This document shows, in pieces, positions 45,201 to 53,199 of a DNA stretch of 64,000 bases. Below the pieces are notes generated by a model. That model worked only from the letters and a program-made list of their open reading frames with translations. It was not told the DNA's origin and did no database searches. Position numbers and translations under genes: made by a program. This DNA is from Pratylenchus scribneri (taxonomy: Eukaryota > Nematoda > Chromadorea > Rhabditida > Pratylenchidae), in contig JAQSEB010000006.1 of the NCBI GenBank assembly GCA_030063045.1, positions 434,001 to 498,000 of the forward strand. Reading direction: 5' to 3'. Position 1 is the stretch's first letter. Each line of letters begins with the position of its first letter.

Positions 45201-46134
45201 GAAAAATAAAATATGGGAAGCTGAATGGGACATTGATCAGTCAGAAAATATTTTAATTCCCGCTGAAAATGATGAAGAAGAAAGAGAATTTCCAATAAAA
45301 ATTACAAATGAAATGGAGGATTTGTCGTGGTCATGGGAACTGACAGCCAAAATGACCAGTACAGTTCAAAAAATAAAATTGGGCATAAAGGCTTTCACAA
45401 CCTTGATTGGATCAAAAATAAGGCTAAATATGGATAATGGAGAATGGGAATATTATAGGCGAATAAAAAAAGAATCTATCCCAACAATAAGGGAAATTAA
45501 AAGCAAAACGAATGCCGAAAGTGACATTGAAAGCCTGAGTGAATCACTCGAAAGTGAAGGAAAGGTGAAAAACAGAATGAGAATGATCATTGAAGGTGTT
45601 GAACGATGGGGATTTACCCCGGGAATGAAAGTGTCATTGGATGACGTTACAACTATTCCTATTAATTGGTTAGATGGAAGCTGGAAAGTCCACAAAGATA
45701 AGAAGTTTTCGTGTTACGGCATGGAGCTGGACAGTTATGTGCGCGCGGTTGATGCATCATTTTTTGAGGGAAAAGAGTGGCCTAATTTTGAAAGACTTTA
45801 CTTGGCTAAAACCGCTGAGATGCAAATCAGTTTTTGGTGGCTGGAAACATTCGGCACGTTTTATAAATGGACGCGGAGAAATGAAAAAGAGGATATGCTA
45901 ATAAGCTGCGTGGAAATTAACGGAGAAAAGATTGAAGATGTACAATATATTCCAGAAATAAAAATTGAAAAATCGAACGAAAATTGGGAAGAACCTAAGG
46001 AAGAGGTGATGGAAGATGATGAAGAAGCGGATGATTTTGAGAATTTAAATTTGCCAAAAACCAACCAAATAGCCATCCATATCCCCATCGATCAACCAGG
46101 GCCATCCAAGCAATGCAAGGGCGCAAGCCAATGA
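36271..46134 (+). CDS. Gag / Env-like / protease-RT-RNaseH-integrase polyprotein
   Basis: One uninterrupted frame; it is open from 36098 and the first ATG is at 36271 (3,287 residues). Order by position: charged coil; Gag core about 36420-36900 (PKNLAAPRYDGTTNFWEYLK); Asn/Arg/Gly/Trp-rich nucleocapsid-like part 37060-37380 without CCHC knuckles; Env-like part 37430-39920 with signal sequence (FFPLLLICAILATLFSLTSG), Cys-bearing ectodomain, furin-type RTKR near 38215, Thr/Pro mucin-like stretch 38280-38690, coiled coil, and a TM helix at 39795-39870; protease at 40090 with DSC in place of the usual DTG/DSG; RT 41100-41500 with YLDDI; RNase H from 41910 (ETDAS); integrase 42600-43250 with HHCC and DDE residues (MDILGP, VTDQG, NGQIERLNG); GPF-type tail (RWNGPFLVVG). 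The last ~800 residues (43700-46134) contain a repeated module of unknown function. Env ahead of Pol in the same frame is unusual. Confidence 0.9.
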   Translation: MNISRNDDEERDERTEEEERNARGMAFLAQKIELLERKLAAAPKEKRVETVPKNLAAPRYDGTTNFWEYLKKFNIFATASGWEIPDCARALPALLDGDALQIYLSLPDLEKSNWKNLTAAMAKRTSHADPKGFARRCLAKAKLQIGETVTEFGNKIRGWVEDSMGDVTKYTSEAREETAIEYFIQGLPTDIKRKLFFMDKPKTLNAAIEMAKKVWQIKKELEGENMIAAIDMEEIKAEVNAIRVEMENKREEIKNNERKKEMENKNWEQRNWQENRQMNWRGNNQGNFRGNWQRYGQNNWRGGQNNWGNGQNWNNRGNYNNNNPNFEPIGNNWRSNRPFYGNNQRQNWNGNRARARGRGNWRGGDRQYKVNLINDEGPSNASAPRRSPSPFFPLLLICAILATLFSLTSGQYQICSENMPTHPISLPKMEECKIEKTEKAAERKIMLFLPISNPKKFPIFSCSRKKIKTCTHAVLWFWKEEDPVNETQWEGLEPNECWEWIKNKEKNMKKIDEYRWENDAQITVEFAWVGEKCSEVEKRQIEKGEGGILGFELITTWGNNLNPHKNYEKMLTRTIVWEIPSEEFWHTHSPIGKYNAEITEKAIIVEELEAVFEYEKEDDRQGIMGVPEKAIKLINDAFVIIFEPSKNRTKREKIKPRLRAPKVKEQPPLRNPGTTQSPPATTTTPRIIPSSTTLPTTRPSTTVLTPTTTKIPFITSTTKKPTTQTIKMPTTTKMPITITPRMAIISTTKNPITLTTKKPIISTTKMPMTSTIKLLTTPVTKILITPNKKPIITTTKIPTTTVVKALKIEKIQKEENDSGVEVLRQMENKTVIELKKEEYEKMKEENAKFKEWVDKINELKREQDGLKDKIIEIERQRRMTTVSTPESETLGNELRNVSGKFLDDIWRGKMEKAKERQNFGAETKNTNTRINYALYKMSEERKHDFEQIQLHACENTKFQLQMAGAVLKINPTEGVRKIFERDDIFGKWSNFGLEIGFCTQVSPQKIFWNNKINEICFEKMPVLVENKTLFVEINSRNLVATSKKIDCDKINVTNSLNATQMEEIEKMRENFEKSLSLEKLEGLKKRNPFFLKKGAIFEPETSRIENSLAEYRKRFNTLPTGFFRQMKAPSVPEAVEIILKEVKDKVEETGTIIKEIPEKASDYINEGITWLKSMKWLGITILILIIIGGIIFLLVKTRIYWMAGWQIGQMAGTVLQGMFTNRRPNQREIQVAAVKTVDPLEEEAFIISYLPPRVYAIVNDPEKLVKIRGKVNGFELEILCDSCAAVSLCSERLAKKLGLKINTDKQPQLCAGNNLGMNTIGYTSVILGLGNKEWEISLLVTITEHSPGDVLLGTPVLNSLKGCLDWEEKKVKIGGQWTPMILAIQANSKKIKIKIQNDVILEPRTDNLMWGKVDDGLEEGQIYLIEELANNYDMLKVGKTICIPGKEGLVPLRLLNMGISPLKLFKNSFVAQLEEIEEQKPGVFVTEIQKENDYLPKELDWMEKVPGEERKNEKTLDEQINLEGCTLSENGKKELINIIKKHEKVFGGKDKSLGLYNGPIVHRIDLEAGCAPVRQKAYRIAPSQREEVEKQLKSMLEQEIIRPSASEFASPIVLVPKKGGTWRFAIDYRALNKITQKQAYHLPNITELLDTVGAKKFYTTVDLAAGYHQIPLREEDVKKTAFITHCGLFEFLRLPFGLASAPSTFQRIMENIRGEMMEKLARHREKMTACMLCYLDDIILGSIEEGEHLEQLDAMLGILEKTGLTLKIEKCTFAQSQIKYLGFILSQEGIQADPAQTAVIQKFDKPKNIHELRSLVGALSYFRRYIPNFGQIAHPLTSLMKKETEEKIEECWGKEEEEALEILKFLMQTPPVLKSPNFKEPFEIETDASNSAIAAVLLQSKHPIIYSSRCLNKHEKNWHVNEKEALAIIFAVKEYEPYILSAPQTTVWTDNIALCAMSRQKGLKGRLLKYQMAIQSFRIEVKHRSGKSNRLADYMSRYLNWKQENKNEEETIKIETINVNSEMMKIMNDQKINITLEKIADEQKKVKELADLFRAIKWKKFPDDEQYKKKLKEKMKEHIIIDGAIFHKNEEGLTRLLIPFGLREKILEEMHSNPMQGGHMGWEKTFEKLKKRFIWDGMKEDTKKYVKSCEICQFRKIESGDKKALPTKPIQAPSRPWQRLHMDILGPLPITSKNNRYILMTIDSFSKWTHGIPMKKQDAPTICDAFIKEVILQKGVPEIIVTDQGRQFIGEIFQEMSKIFGFKHDVSMPYHQSANGQIERLNGIIATIIAGNDGKYEWDIALPFALFAYNCSVNSSTNETPFFAMHLREALMPTDLLTHKIGNGINGDLTWYSEEMIKVAEKTWSIMKDNIKKAQNKYKQDNDKSRKAEEREFAIGELILVQKERNIEKFGKRWNGPFLVVGIEKEKDNLILKSVDGRERLEKVSMQKCKKYKKAAMLPMRPSDALKEKYFLMDPNIEEEADEEEGRKEKEKKIYMDKNIEESDPESEKETQKQEGLEDQMPKILMITMKNNEKSEPKEIEMKMNNLSLKGKMIEKPIEVTTSAKKFNIIWRGAKVVANWYPNKSKPFIECPKALMRGSKLAKKDEFYCRIKKPGEGWSNILKVKANDNLNNICFGSEAKKEIDKMNCALRWCGKGEGKEGHKFQFCYKGNGKYTMLTCITDGLPENFEESGSEYKNQKIKRKPDLDGIERNKFCKINWNGKARKGIWFPEEDCVEIGWPKNLSHGLKIENARVKNKCWIIHPDGRCSQPLNATMGNFNRIWLGTNATKEIEKLNIHFEKGLDTIKKFWDKEKETFTTLEIAFKNPTENRDKLNKNGKKKNENQLTLKRPMELVKVKIFWLDQNRPAYWKPVDGIEECPLKLIDITKTRLEGYEFEQLYAWIIIRNPNNMKMSYPIRFVVKDTETLKIGDKSIKELGKLGLNERDGRFWWKKNKICTNPEFLYLTQSMMPKTSKIGWKNKIWEAEWDIDQSENILIPAENDEEEREFPIKITNEMEDLSWSWELTAKMTSTVQKIKLGIKAFTTLIGSKIRLNMDNGEWEYYRRIKKESIPTIREIKSKTNAESDIESLSESLESEGKVKNRMRMIIEGVERWGFTPGMKVSLDDVTTIPINWLDGSWKVHKDKKFSCYGMELDSYVRAVDASFFEGKEWPNFERLYLAKTAEMQISFWWLETFGTFYKWTRRNEKEDMLISCVEINGEKIEDVQYIPEIKIEKSNENWEEPKEEVMEDDEEADDFENLNLPKTNQIAIHIPIDQPGPSKQCKGASQ

Positions 46135-46395
46135 ACCGGCACAAGCAATGAACTAGAATTAAAATAATTAGTTAATAATTGTATATTAATTTCTTTCAAT
46201 TTTTAATGTTGTTCTCAAAATTCTTTATAAAAAATTGTACCACCACTTATTTTTATCTATTGATTCTTTTGTTTGGTTGTTTTGGATAAATTTGAATTAA
46301 TCTAATTAATATCCGAAAAATTAATTTCCATTTAATAATAATATCGATTTATTTGAAAAATATTAATAATTAATATCCAATCAGAATTGCAGAAG

Positions 46396-48342
46396 ATGGA
46401 TAATGAAGTTTGGCTTCTGGATCCTGGTGAAGATGAATTAGACTATGATGAGGAAGTGGAAGAGGAGAAACAACAAAATAATTCGAATATTAGAAAGGAA
46501 GGACAAAAGGAAGAAAGCGAGAAAGAAGAAAGCGAAAATGAGGAAAAAGAAAGGGATATACATGGGAATGAATGGAAGCCAGAAGGAAGATGGATTCCCA
46601 AAAACATTGCCGAAAAGAAGAAAATTCCAAAAAGAAAGCATTGGGATGATAATGAGAGCATGGAGCGAAAAAGCTTTTTAAATAAGCCAGAACAAAAAAG
46701 GCAAAAATTAACACTTGATGAATGGTTGAGAAGCGATCAAGAATTACAAATAAATAATTTGCCTTGGCTATCAAATGCCGAATTGATTGGTCTGGGGAAA
46801 AGCGGAAATAACATGAAGATAATGAAAAAGGAAAAAAGCGCTGGAAACATATTGTTCTTGCGAGCAACTTATGCATTGGTGAAAAAGCATGCGTTGAGAA
46901 TGGCAGAAAATGAGGATGAAAACAAAAAAGAGGAAAGGGAAGAAAAAGAAAGGAAGAATGAGCCGATCAATGAATTAAACCCAATTAAAAAGAAACTGTG
47001 TGAAGAAGAAAAAGAAGGAGCTTTAAGAATGATGAAAAGAAGCATCGGAAGCATTGATAAAAACAATCAGAAAGAAACAGAAAAATTTGAGATGGGAAGA
47101 AAACAAAGAGATGTGAATGCACTGATGCAAAAGTCGTTGGAAGAAAAGGAAAAAAGCGGGAAGGAAATTGAAAAAGAAATCGAAGAGAGCAGACGAATAA
47201 TGCACAGGAAACGATTGGATAATATGGAGAAAAAGCGGAACAATTTATTAGCCCAATTGGAAATTGAAAACGAAAGAAATTGGGGGAACAAAAGGGAATA
47301 TAATAGTGGAAGACGATTTGAGAAAGGAAGAAACGATGAAAGAAGAAGAATTGAAAAACGAATGGAAAATAAAAACCAAAGCGAAGAAAGAACAGAAAGG
47401 ACAATAGAAAATGAAAATGAAAAAGACAAGCAGCAGAAAATCGAAAATGAGAGATGGAATTCAACAATCAAAGTGATGGAGGAAAAGCCCGGAGGCAAAA
47501 TTGATGAACATTCAAAAAGCAATAGCAGCATTGCAGAGGAATTGAGAAAATTGGAAGAAATAATTAAAGAAAGAAATGATGAAAATGGTAAGAAAAAAGA
47601 AGAGGCGGGAATGATAAAGGAGAACAAAGATGGATCGAGAAGAGAAAGCCTTGAAGATAGATTGAGAAAATTGAAAGAAAGAATTGGATCAGGAGGAGGA
47701 CATAAAGCTCGAAACCGGTATGATCATTCGCCCACGCCACCCAGGCCACCTATACTACCATTGGAAGAAATCGAAAAAAGGGATAATCTCGACTATATCT
47801 GTGGATGTCCTATTTGGGCCGATGCTATTCTCGAGGGTTCTGGGACAAATGTCCCAAAAGTATTCAATCAAATTCGAGGGAGGCCAATTCCCTCTATTAT
47901 CCATGCGTTTTGCCTTGACTATCAAATCAGACATCACCATATAAAAACATTTGGGCCATCTTTTTTCATTGAAATACCGGAAATCGAGGTTACTCTGGAG
48001 GCGTTTGTTGATTGGGTGGCATGGAAAAATGAAAAGGAATGTTGGAAAGAAGAGAAAATTGAGAAGATTGTTAAAATATGGACGGCATGCCCACATAAAA
48101 TAAGCGCCATCAAAGGCGAAAAGAAATTAGAATTAAATTGGCCTCAATTATCGAAAAGCCATTTGGAAATATGGTCGAAACCATTGAAGAAAAGAATTGG
48201 AATGATTGTGGACAAAATTCAATTGGAAGAGAAAATGAAAGAAAAAGCAAAAGAAGCGGTTCGGAAGAAAGAAGCGGAAGAAAATGAAAGAAAACGAAAA
48301 GAAGCAGAGATTAGGAAGCAGAAGGAAGAAAGAAACCAGTGA
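46396..48342 (+). CDS. Second retroelement ORF, charged coiled-coil protein of unknown function
   Basis: 648 residues from the ATG at 46396 (frame open a little further upstream; an acceptor-like TTGCAG sits just before, at 46387-46392, which would suit a spliced subgenomic message). Residues 1-460 are Glu/Lys/Arg-rich with long helical stretches and little hydrophobic sequence. A more globular domain follows (about 47780-48130): DYICGCPIWADAILEGSG, IRGRPIPSIIHAFCLDYQ, FGPSFFIEIPEIEVTLEAF and KIWTACPHK. The end is again a charged helix (KEAEENERKRKEAEIRKQ). It lies 261 nt after the polyprotein, where errantivirus-like elements usually carry env; this protein has no signal sequence or TM, so it is not an envelope. 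Family unknown. Confidence 0.72.
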   Translation: MDNEVWLLDPGEDELDYDEEVEEEKQQNNSNIRKEGQKEESEKEESENEEKERDIHGNEWKPEGRWIPKNIAEKKKIPKRKHWDDNESMERKSFLNKPEQKRQKLTLDEWLRSDQELQINNLPWLSNAELIGLGKSGNNMKIMKKEKSAGNILFLRATYALVKKHALRMAENEDENKKEEREEKERKNEPINELNPIKKKLCEEEKEGALRMMKRSIGSIDKNNQKETEKFEMGRKQRDVNALMQKSLEEKEKSGKEIEKEIEESRRIMHRKRLDNMEKKRNNLLAQLEIENERNWGNKREYNSGRRFEKGRNDERRRIEKRMENKNQSEERTERTIENENEKDKQQKIENERWNSTIKVMEEKPGGKIDEHSKSNSSIAEELRKLEEIIKERNDENGKKKEEAGMIKENKDGSRRESLEDRLRKLKERIGSGGGHKARNRYDHSPTPPRPPILPLEEIEKRDNLDYICGCPIWADAILEGSGTNVPKVFNQIRGRPIPSIIHAFCLDYQIRHHHIKTFGPSFFIEIPEIEVTLEAFVDWVAWKNEKECWKEEKIEKIVKIWTACPHKISAIKGEKKLELNWPQLSKSHLEIWSKPLKKRIGMIVDKIQLEEKMKEKAKEAVRKKEAEENERKRKEAEIRKQKEERNQ

Positions 48343-48480
48343 TGATGAAGAAAGAAGAGAAGAGGATGATGGAAGATGAGAAAATTTGATTGATTTTTTT
48401 TTAGGTCCTATTATCAAATATTTTTTTCCCCTTACCTATCATTTAAATACCTATTTTCTAATTAATCCCCCCTTTCCTCA

Positions 48481-49460
48481 CTATTCATTTAAGTCCTTAT
48501 TCTTTTGTTTTATCTTTTCTTTGTAATTAATAAACACCAACCGTTGGAACAAATTTGAATGCGACGCACAAGGCCATGTCAAGCCAAGAGCCAACCAACA
48601 TTGCACACAATGCACCAATCGCCAGAACTCCCATCCACATTTGGCCACCAACAGCTCTTTCACTATACAAAATTTTTAATTAATAATTCAAATTAAAATA
48701 AAAATGAAACCTCGCCAAAAATCCACCCAATTCACCAAAACTTTGATGGCATTGACCAATGGCAAACATGGATTTTCAATGCGCCTGAAAATAAAATTTA
48801 AAAACTGATTTAATCACCAAAAAGTTATCTCGTTTATGGGCCATTCCAGAATGCATCACCAAAAAGCAAGCCATTGAGCCCGATTGGAGTATTAAACAGC
48901 ATTAATGGAAAAGAAAGTTAATTTAAAAATAAATTGAAACAATAACCTCAATGGAACATTCACCAAAACATTGATCGCATCGGCCATTCACCATTGGCAT
49001 GAACCATTTTACTAGAAAAATTAAAATTATATTGATTTAATCAAAAATTATTATCTCGTTTATGGGCCAATCATTCCATTTTCCGGAACAAAACCATGGC
49101 CATGAACGTCCAAAATTAGGATTTGGCCCACCACACACAAATTATTGTTGTCAAATAATATTGTAATAAACATTTCTGAAAAACAAAAATATGAGACGTA
49201 AAAATGAAATGCGGAAAGTAAAACGAGAAATATTGGAATGAATAAAAATGGCAAGGATAAAAAAATAGTAATGGCCGAGGATGAAAAGTTGTGGATGAAT
49301 GTGGGAAATGAAAATGCGAGCGGTGAATGTGTCCGAACAAGGAAAAGGGACGCTTACCCAAGCCGTCCATCATGTTTACCCAAGCCATCACCCAATACCC
49401 ACGCATCACACACATAAAGGTTGACCTTGTCAATTGATGATGGGAATTGAACGCGAGCAA
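48481..49460 (-). CDS. Antisense spliced exon-like segments, right arm of the LTR element
   Basis: Minus-strand pieces with exon-like borders: 49444-49354 region (FPSSIDKVNLYVCDAWVLGD then GLGKHDGRLG, donor GG|GTAAGC), 49180-49030, 48980-48940, 48770-48718, and a terminal piece 48662-48527 (MWMGVLAIGALCAMLVGSWL then DMALCVAFKFVPTVGVY, stop). The last is clearly membrane-spanning. A block containing GGCCCATAAACGAGATAA and TTTTGGTGAAT is tandemly duplicated (about 230 bp apart), and the phases of successive pieces do not all agree. It may be a gene with internal duplication or a decaying one. No family recognised. Confidence 0.35.
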
Positions 49461-49969
49461 CTATGGAAAGCTACGCTAAAAAAATGAATGCCAAATGCAT
49501 AACTATCCGTTCCCTAATAATGACAACTTGCCGTTTTTCCGAACCATAATACGAAATAATCAAAAGATTAAACACTTTGCATTTTACCGGAATATGGATA
49601 GATAAAATTTCAAAAATTGGAAAAATTCGGGAAAGGATTTTGAAATTAATGGGATTTGGAACATTGGGTGGAATGCGGTCGCGAAACAAATATGGGTTCC
49701 CAAAAATATCAATATGGCATTGGAAAAGTGGGTGCGGAAAGCTGAATTAAATTGCCAAGAATGGGAATAAAAATTGGATTAGTTTGGAATTTTTGAAACG
49801 CGGAGCAATACTTGGAAAAAGCAAAGTTGAATAAATGGAATGTGAATGAAGAAGGGCAATGGAAACGGACCAGCAATGGACGGTGATGACTGATGAGCAT
49901 TAATCGAATGCCCATTGCCCATCTCCTCAATGGCTGCGGCCGCGGACGGCCTTGTTGGATGGGAGAGCA

Positions 49970-50280
49970 TGAGGAATGGCCGCCGGGCATCTCGCCATGT
50001 CTAACCTATTTTCCCCTTATCCCTATTCTGTTATTATCTCTCCCCTTTTATCCCCCACTCTTGATCCAATCCCCCTTTTCTTATGCTTTATCCCCCTTTC
50101 TCCCCTTCCTCTTCACCAATTGTTCAGCCCCTTTTATAAACCCCCAAATCTCCTTTGTCCTAGGCCAGTCCTAATCCCAACCCCCTTTTGTCCCAGCTGG
50201 ATCCCTAAATATGTGCCTATTTTAATTGGATAAATATTAATAAAGATGTTCGCACTTGGGGAGGGAAACCGCGCCTTTCA
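49970..50280 (+). repeat. 3' LTR
   Basis: Same 311 bp as the 5' LTR. Followed directly by GGTC, the target duplication also seen before the 5' LTR. Confidence 0.92.
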
Positions 50281-50519
50281 GGTCCATCACCGTAAATTGG
50301 CTTTTGCCCCCATTCAATTTTAAAACAATGGACAAAAATGCGTCAATTTGCACAAATTGGATGGCACCTTTGTTGCCTGGAGGAAACATATTTTTTGTTG
50401 TCAGACAATAAACGAGAATGATGCTGTTTTTTCAGGGGATTTGGTTTAGGTAATGGAAAATGGAAGAAAAATGAAAGAAGAAATGTCATCAAAACAAATT
50501 CATTAATTTAAACAAAATA

Positions 50520-51145
50520 ATTGAATTAATTCTTTCCGGTTAAAACTTTCTGGAAACGAGGCGGAATTAATTCTTTCCGGTTAAAACTTCCAGAAACCAG
50601 GCGGAATTATTTCTTTCCGGTTAAAACTTTCCGGAAACCAGGCGGAATTAATTCTTTCCGGTTAAAACTTTCCGGAAAACAGGCGGAATTATTTCTTTCC
50701 GGTTAAAACTTTCCGGAAACCAGGCGGAATTAATTCTTTCCGGTCAAAACTTTCCGGAAAACAGGCGGAATTAATTCTTTCCGGTTAAAACTTTCCGGAA
50801 AACAGGCGGAATTATTTCTTTCCGGTTAAAACTTTCCGGAAACCAGGCGGAATTAATTCTTTCCGGTCAAAACTTTCCGGAAAACAGGCGGAATTAATTC
50901 TTTCCGGTTAAAACTTTCCGGTAAACAGGCGGAATTATTTCTTTCCGGTTAAAACTTTCCGGAAAACAGGCGGAATTATTTCTTTCCGGTTAAAACTTTC
51001 CGGAAAACAGGGGGAATTATTTCTTTCCGGTTAAAACTTTCCGGAAAACAGGCGGAATTATTTCTTTCTGGTTAAAACTTTCCGGAAAACAGGCGGAATT
51101 ATTTCTTTCTGGTTAAAACTTTCCGGAAAACAGGCGGAATGAAAA
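50520..51145 (+). repeat. 41 bp minisatellite, about 15 copies
   Basis: Unit GCGGAATTAATTCTTTCCGG then TTAAAACTTTCCGGAAAACAG. Copies alternate between GGAATTAATT and GGAATTATTT. Each unit has the inverted pair TTTCCGG...CCGGAAA, so every repeat can form a short hairpin. It starts 240 bp downstream of the 3' LTR. Confidence 0.93.
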
Positions 51146-53199
51146 CATTTCCAGTTAAAACTTTTTTTTGCCATATTCTATGTTTTTTTTTTGCCAAACA
51201 AATAAAAAGAATTCGCGATTAAAGAATTTTGTTGGATTCTTTGAAGCTTGGAAAACAATTTATAGGAAAGAAAAGGCAGCAAATAAATTGGATAAACCCT
51301 GATTTTTTTTCATTTTACTTCAAATTCACCTTTTGTTTATGTGAGCCAGCAGGACCACGAGGTGTGTCTTCTCTCATTGTTTTGAAAAGGAATAATCGTC
51401 AGCAGCAAGGAAGGCTGCCAATTGCCTTCAAGGTCCAATTGTCGCCAAAATCCACCAATCAAATTCCCCCATTTTCCCCATATTTTCTTGGCCAATTTAT
51501 AAGAAAAAGAAAACACTTTTAAGAAGGTCAACAAAATGCTTGAGGCAACATATGTCGCTTAATTTTTGGGGAATAAATCGAAACAATTTGAAGAAAAAAA
51601 AGTGTCAAACAGAGCAAAAAAAAGCAGTGGATTTACTTCTGGAAAATAGCCAAAAGCAAAGTGAAGAAATCAACCAAAAAAGTTGTTGGATAACAACGTG
51701 GCCAAAATCAACCACCCCTTTTTACTTTGTCATAAATGCTTCCCTCCTTGCCCCTCTCTGAATTATGACATCGTCGAAATAGAGTAGGGGACATTTTTTA
51801 AATCACCCATGTCATTCATTTGCCTATATAGCTCAGCGAGGTAATTAATAACCAATTCGGGAAGGAAATATACCATTTGAAAGCCCAAAGTGTCCTCTAT
51901 AAAAAGGCATTTTTAAAATTTTATAAAATCAAGGCTTTCGAAAAAGTTAAATGTCTTTGAATGGAATGAACCCAAATATTTATTGGAGGAAAAATCTATT
52001 ATTTTTAAATTATTTTTTCAAAAACAATTAGAATTGGCCACTTTTTAGAGGACATTTAGGGCTTTTAAATGGCATATCGCCTTCCTGAATTGGTTGCTTC
52101 CTTCTCGAGATATGGCCAAATGAACGGCCATGGCCTTATTGAAAATCAAAATAATGGAAGAAGGCCAAATGTTCGAAACAAACAAAACAATCAAAAGCAT
52201 TGCACCATGCCCGAATATTTCATCCCCCTACCCAAAAATCTTTCCTCTGTCCAATTGTGAGCGAATAAATCACGAGGCAGCCGACCGATCGGCGTGAATC
52301 GGGAGCCAATCTGGACCCAATATAAAATGTGTGTTAGAAATGAGGGAAAAGTGGACTGAATTGGCAGAGAAGAAGCCTTGATCCAATGGATCTGGCCCCA
52401 ATCATCACACATTCTTCCATTCAATTCCCATTCATCTTCCATTATTTTGCCTTGGAAAATGTTGGAAGAGGCCCATCGAATTTCCATCCCAACTTCCAGC
52501 GGCCCAACTTTCCTTTGACTTTTTTGGGCCCCGTGGCCATTATTTTATTTTGTTAGGCACAAAGTTTTTTGCCGCTTCTCACATCTCATTTTTCCTCCCC
52601 TCTTCCATTCTTTGAATTCATCCTTCACTTCTTCTTGAGTTGTTGCGGGAATTTTTGAGGTATTTTAAGTTTTCAAGGAGAGAAAAGGGTTAAATGCTTT
52701 GTTCCCTCTTCCGGTAATTTAACACCATCCACCACTGCTTTGGGCCAATTCTTCTGTGGCTTTGGGCCAATTCTTTGATGCGCTTCGTTGTTTGTTGCCT
52801 TTCTTTTTTTTTCATTTCCGTACCCTCCTTTTTAACCTAGGCCATTCCCCTATTCATATCCTCTATTTTTGTGCTCATTCACGCGCAATTTGTGTTCAAT
52901 GGGGCCAAAATATTGGTGTCAAATAAAAATTGAAGGCCATCAACATTCTGAATAGACAGAAAATTGGCATTCTGAGTGGGTTGAATCGGCATTTAAAGGC
53001 ATTGAATTGAAGTAATTTGATCAAATTTTCTTCTACTCTCGACTCTCAAGTACCCTTTTGGCCTCAATTCTGGGCCAATTTTCCATCCATCATTCCATTC
53101 ATTCAATTTTCCGTCAATTTATCCAACCATTCATTTTCATTCATTTCAGATTTCCAAAAAATTTTTTCCATCCCATAAAATAAAACTTCCCAACAAAAA
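51146..53199. other. Intergenic region upstream of the globin gene
   Basis: 51200-51760 has open frames on + without splice signals or recognisable protein. A family 1 MITE lies at about 51820-52130. From 52130 to the globin ATG the sequence is C/T-rich with several GGCCAATT and CATTCATTC motifs, probably promoter and leader. No gene supported. Confidence 0.5.
51820..52130. mobile_element. MITE family 1, copy 6
   Basis: Left end diverged (ATATAGCTCAGCGAGG, then GGGAAGGAAATATACCATTT), right end well kept (GGCATATCGCCTTCCTGAAT, TTGCTTCCTTCTCGAGATAT GGCC). Confidence 0.8.

Larger units (their letters stand above)
33109..50280 (+). mobile_element. Giant 17.2 kb LTR retroelement, apparently intact
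   Basis: Two 311 bp direct repeats (33109-33419 and 49970-50280), identical as far as I can read, start with TG and end with CA. They are flanked by the 4 bp duplication GGTC (33105-33108 and 50281-50284). Between them are a Gag/Env-like/Pol polyprotein frame of about 3,290 codons, a second long frame, and antisense spliced genes in both arms. RT, RNase H and integrase order (PR-RT-RH-IN) is that of the Ty3/Gypsy (Metaviridae) group. A PBS-like TGGAGGTCTTACCCGG begins at 33420, though I cannot name the tRNA; the sequence before the 3' LTR (GGATGGGAGAGCA) is only weakly purine-rich. Identical LTRs and unbroken frames mean recent insertion. Confidence 0.9.

Noticed and set aside
36060..48417. 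Many minus-strand ORFs of 60-190 codons opposite the polyprotein and second ORF
   Set aside because: Purine-rich coding on + gives Phe/Ser/Leu-rich shadows on -. No splice structure, unlike the antisense exons in the element's arms.
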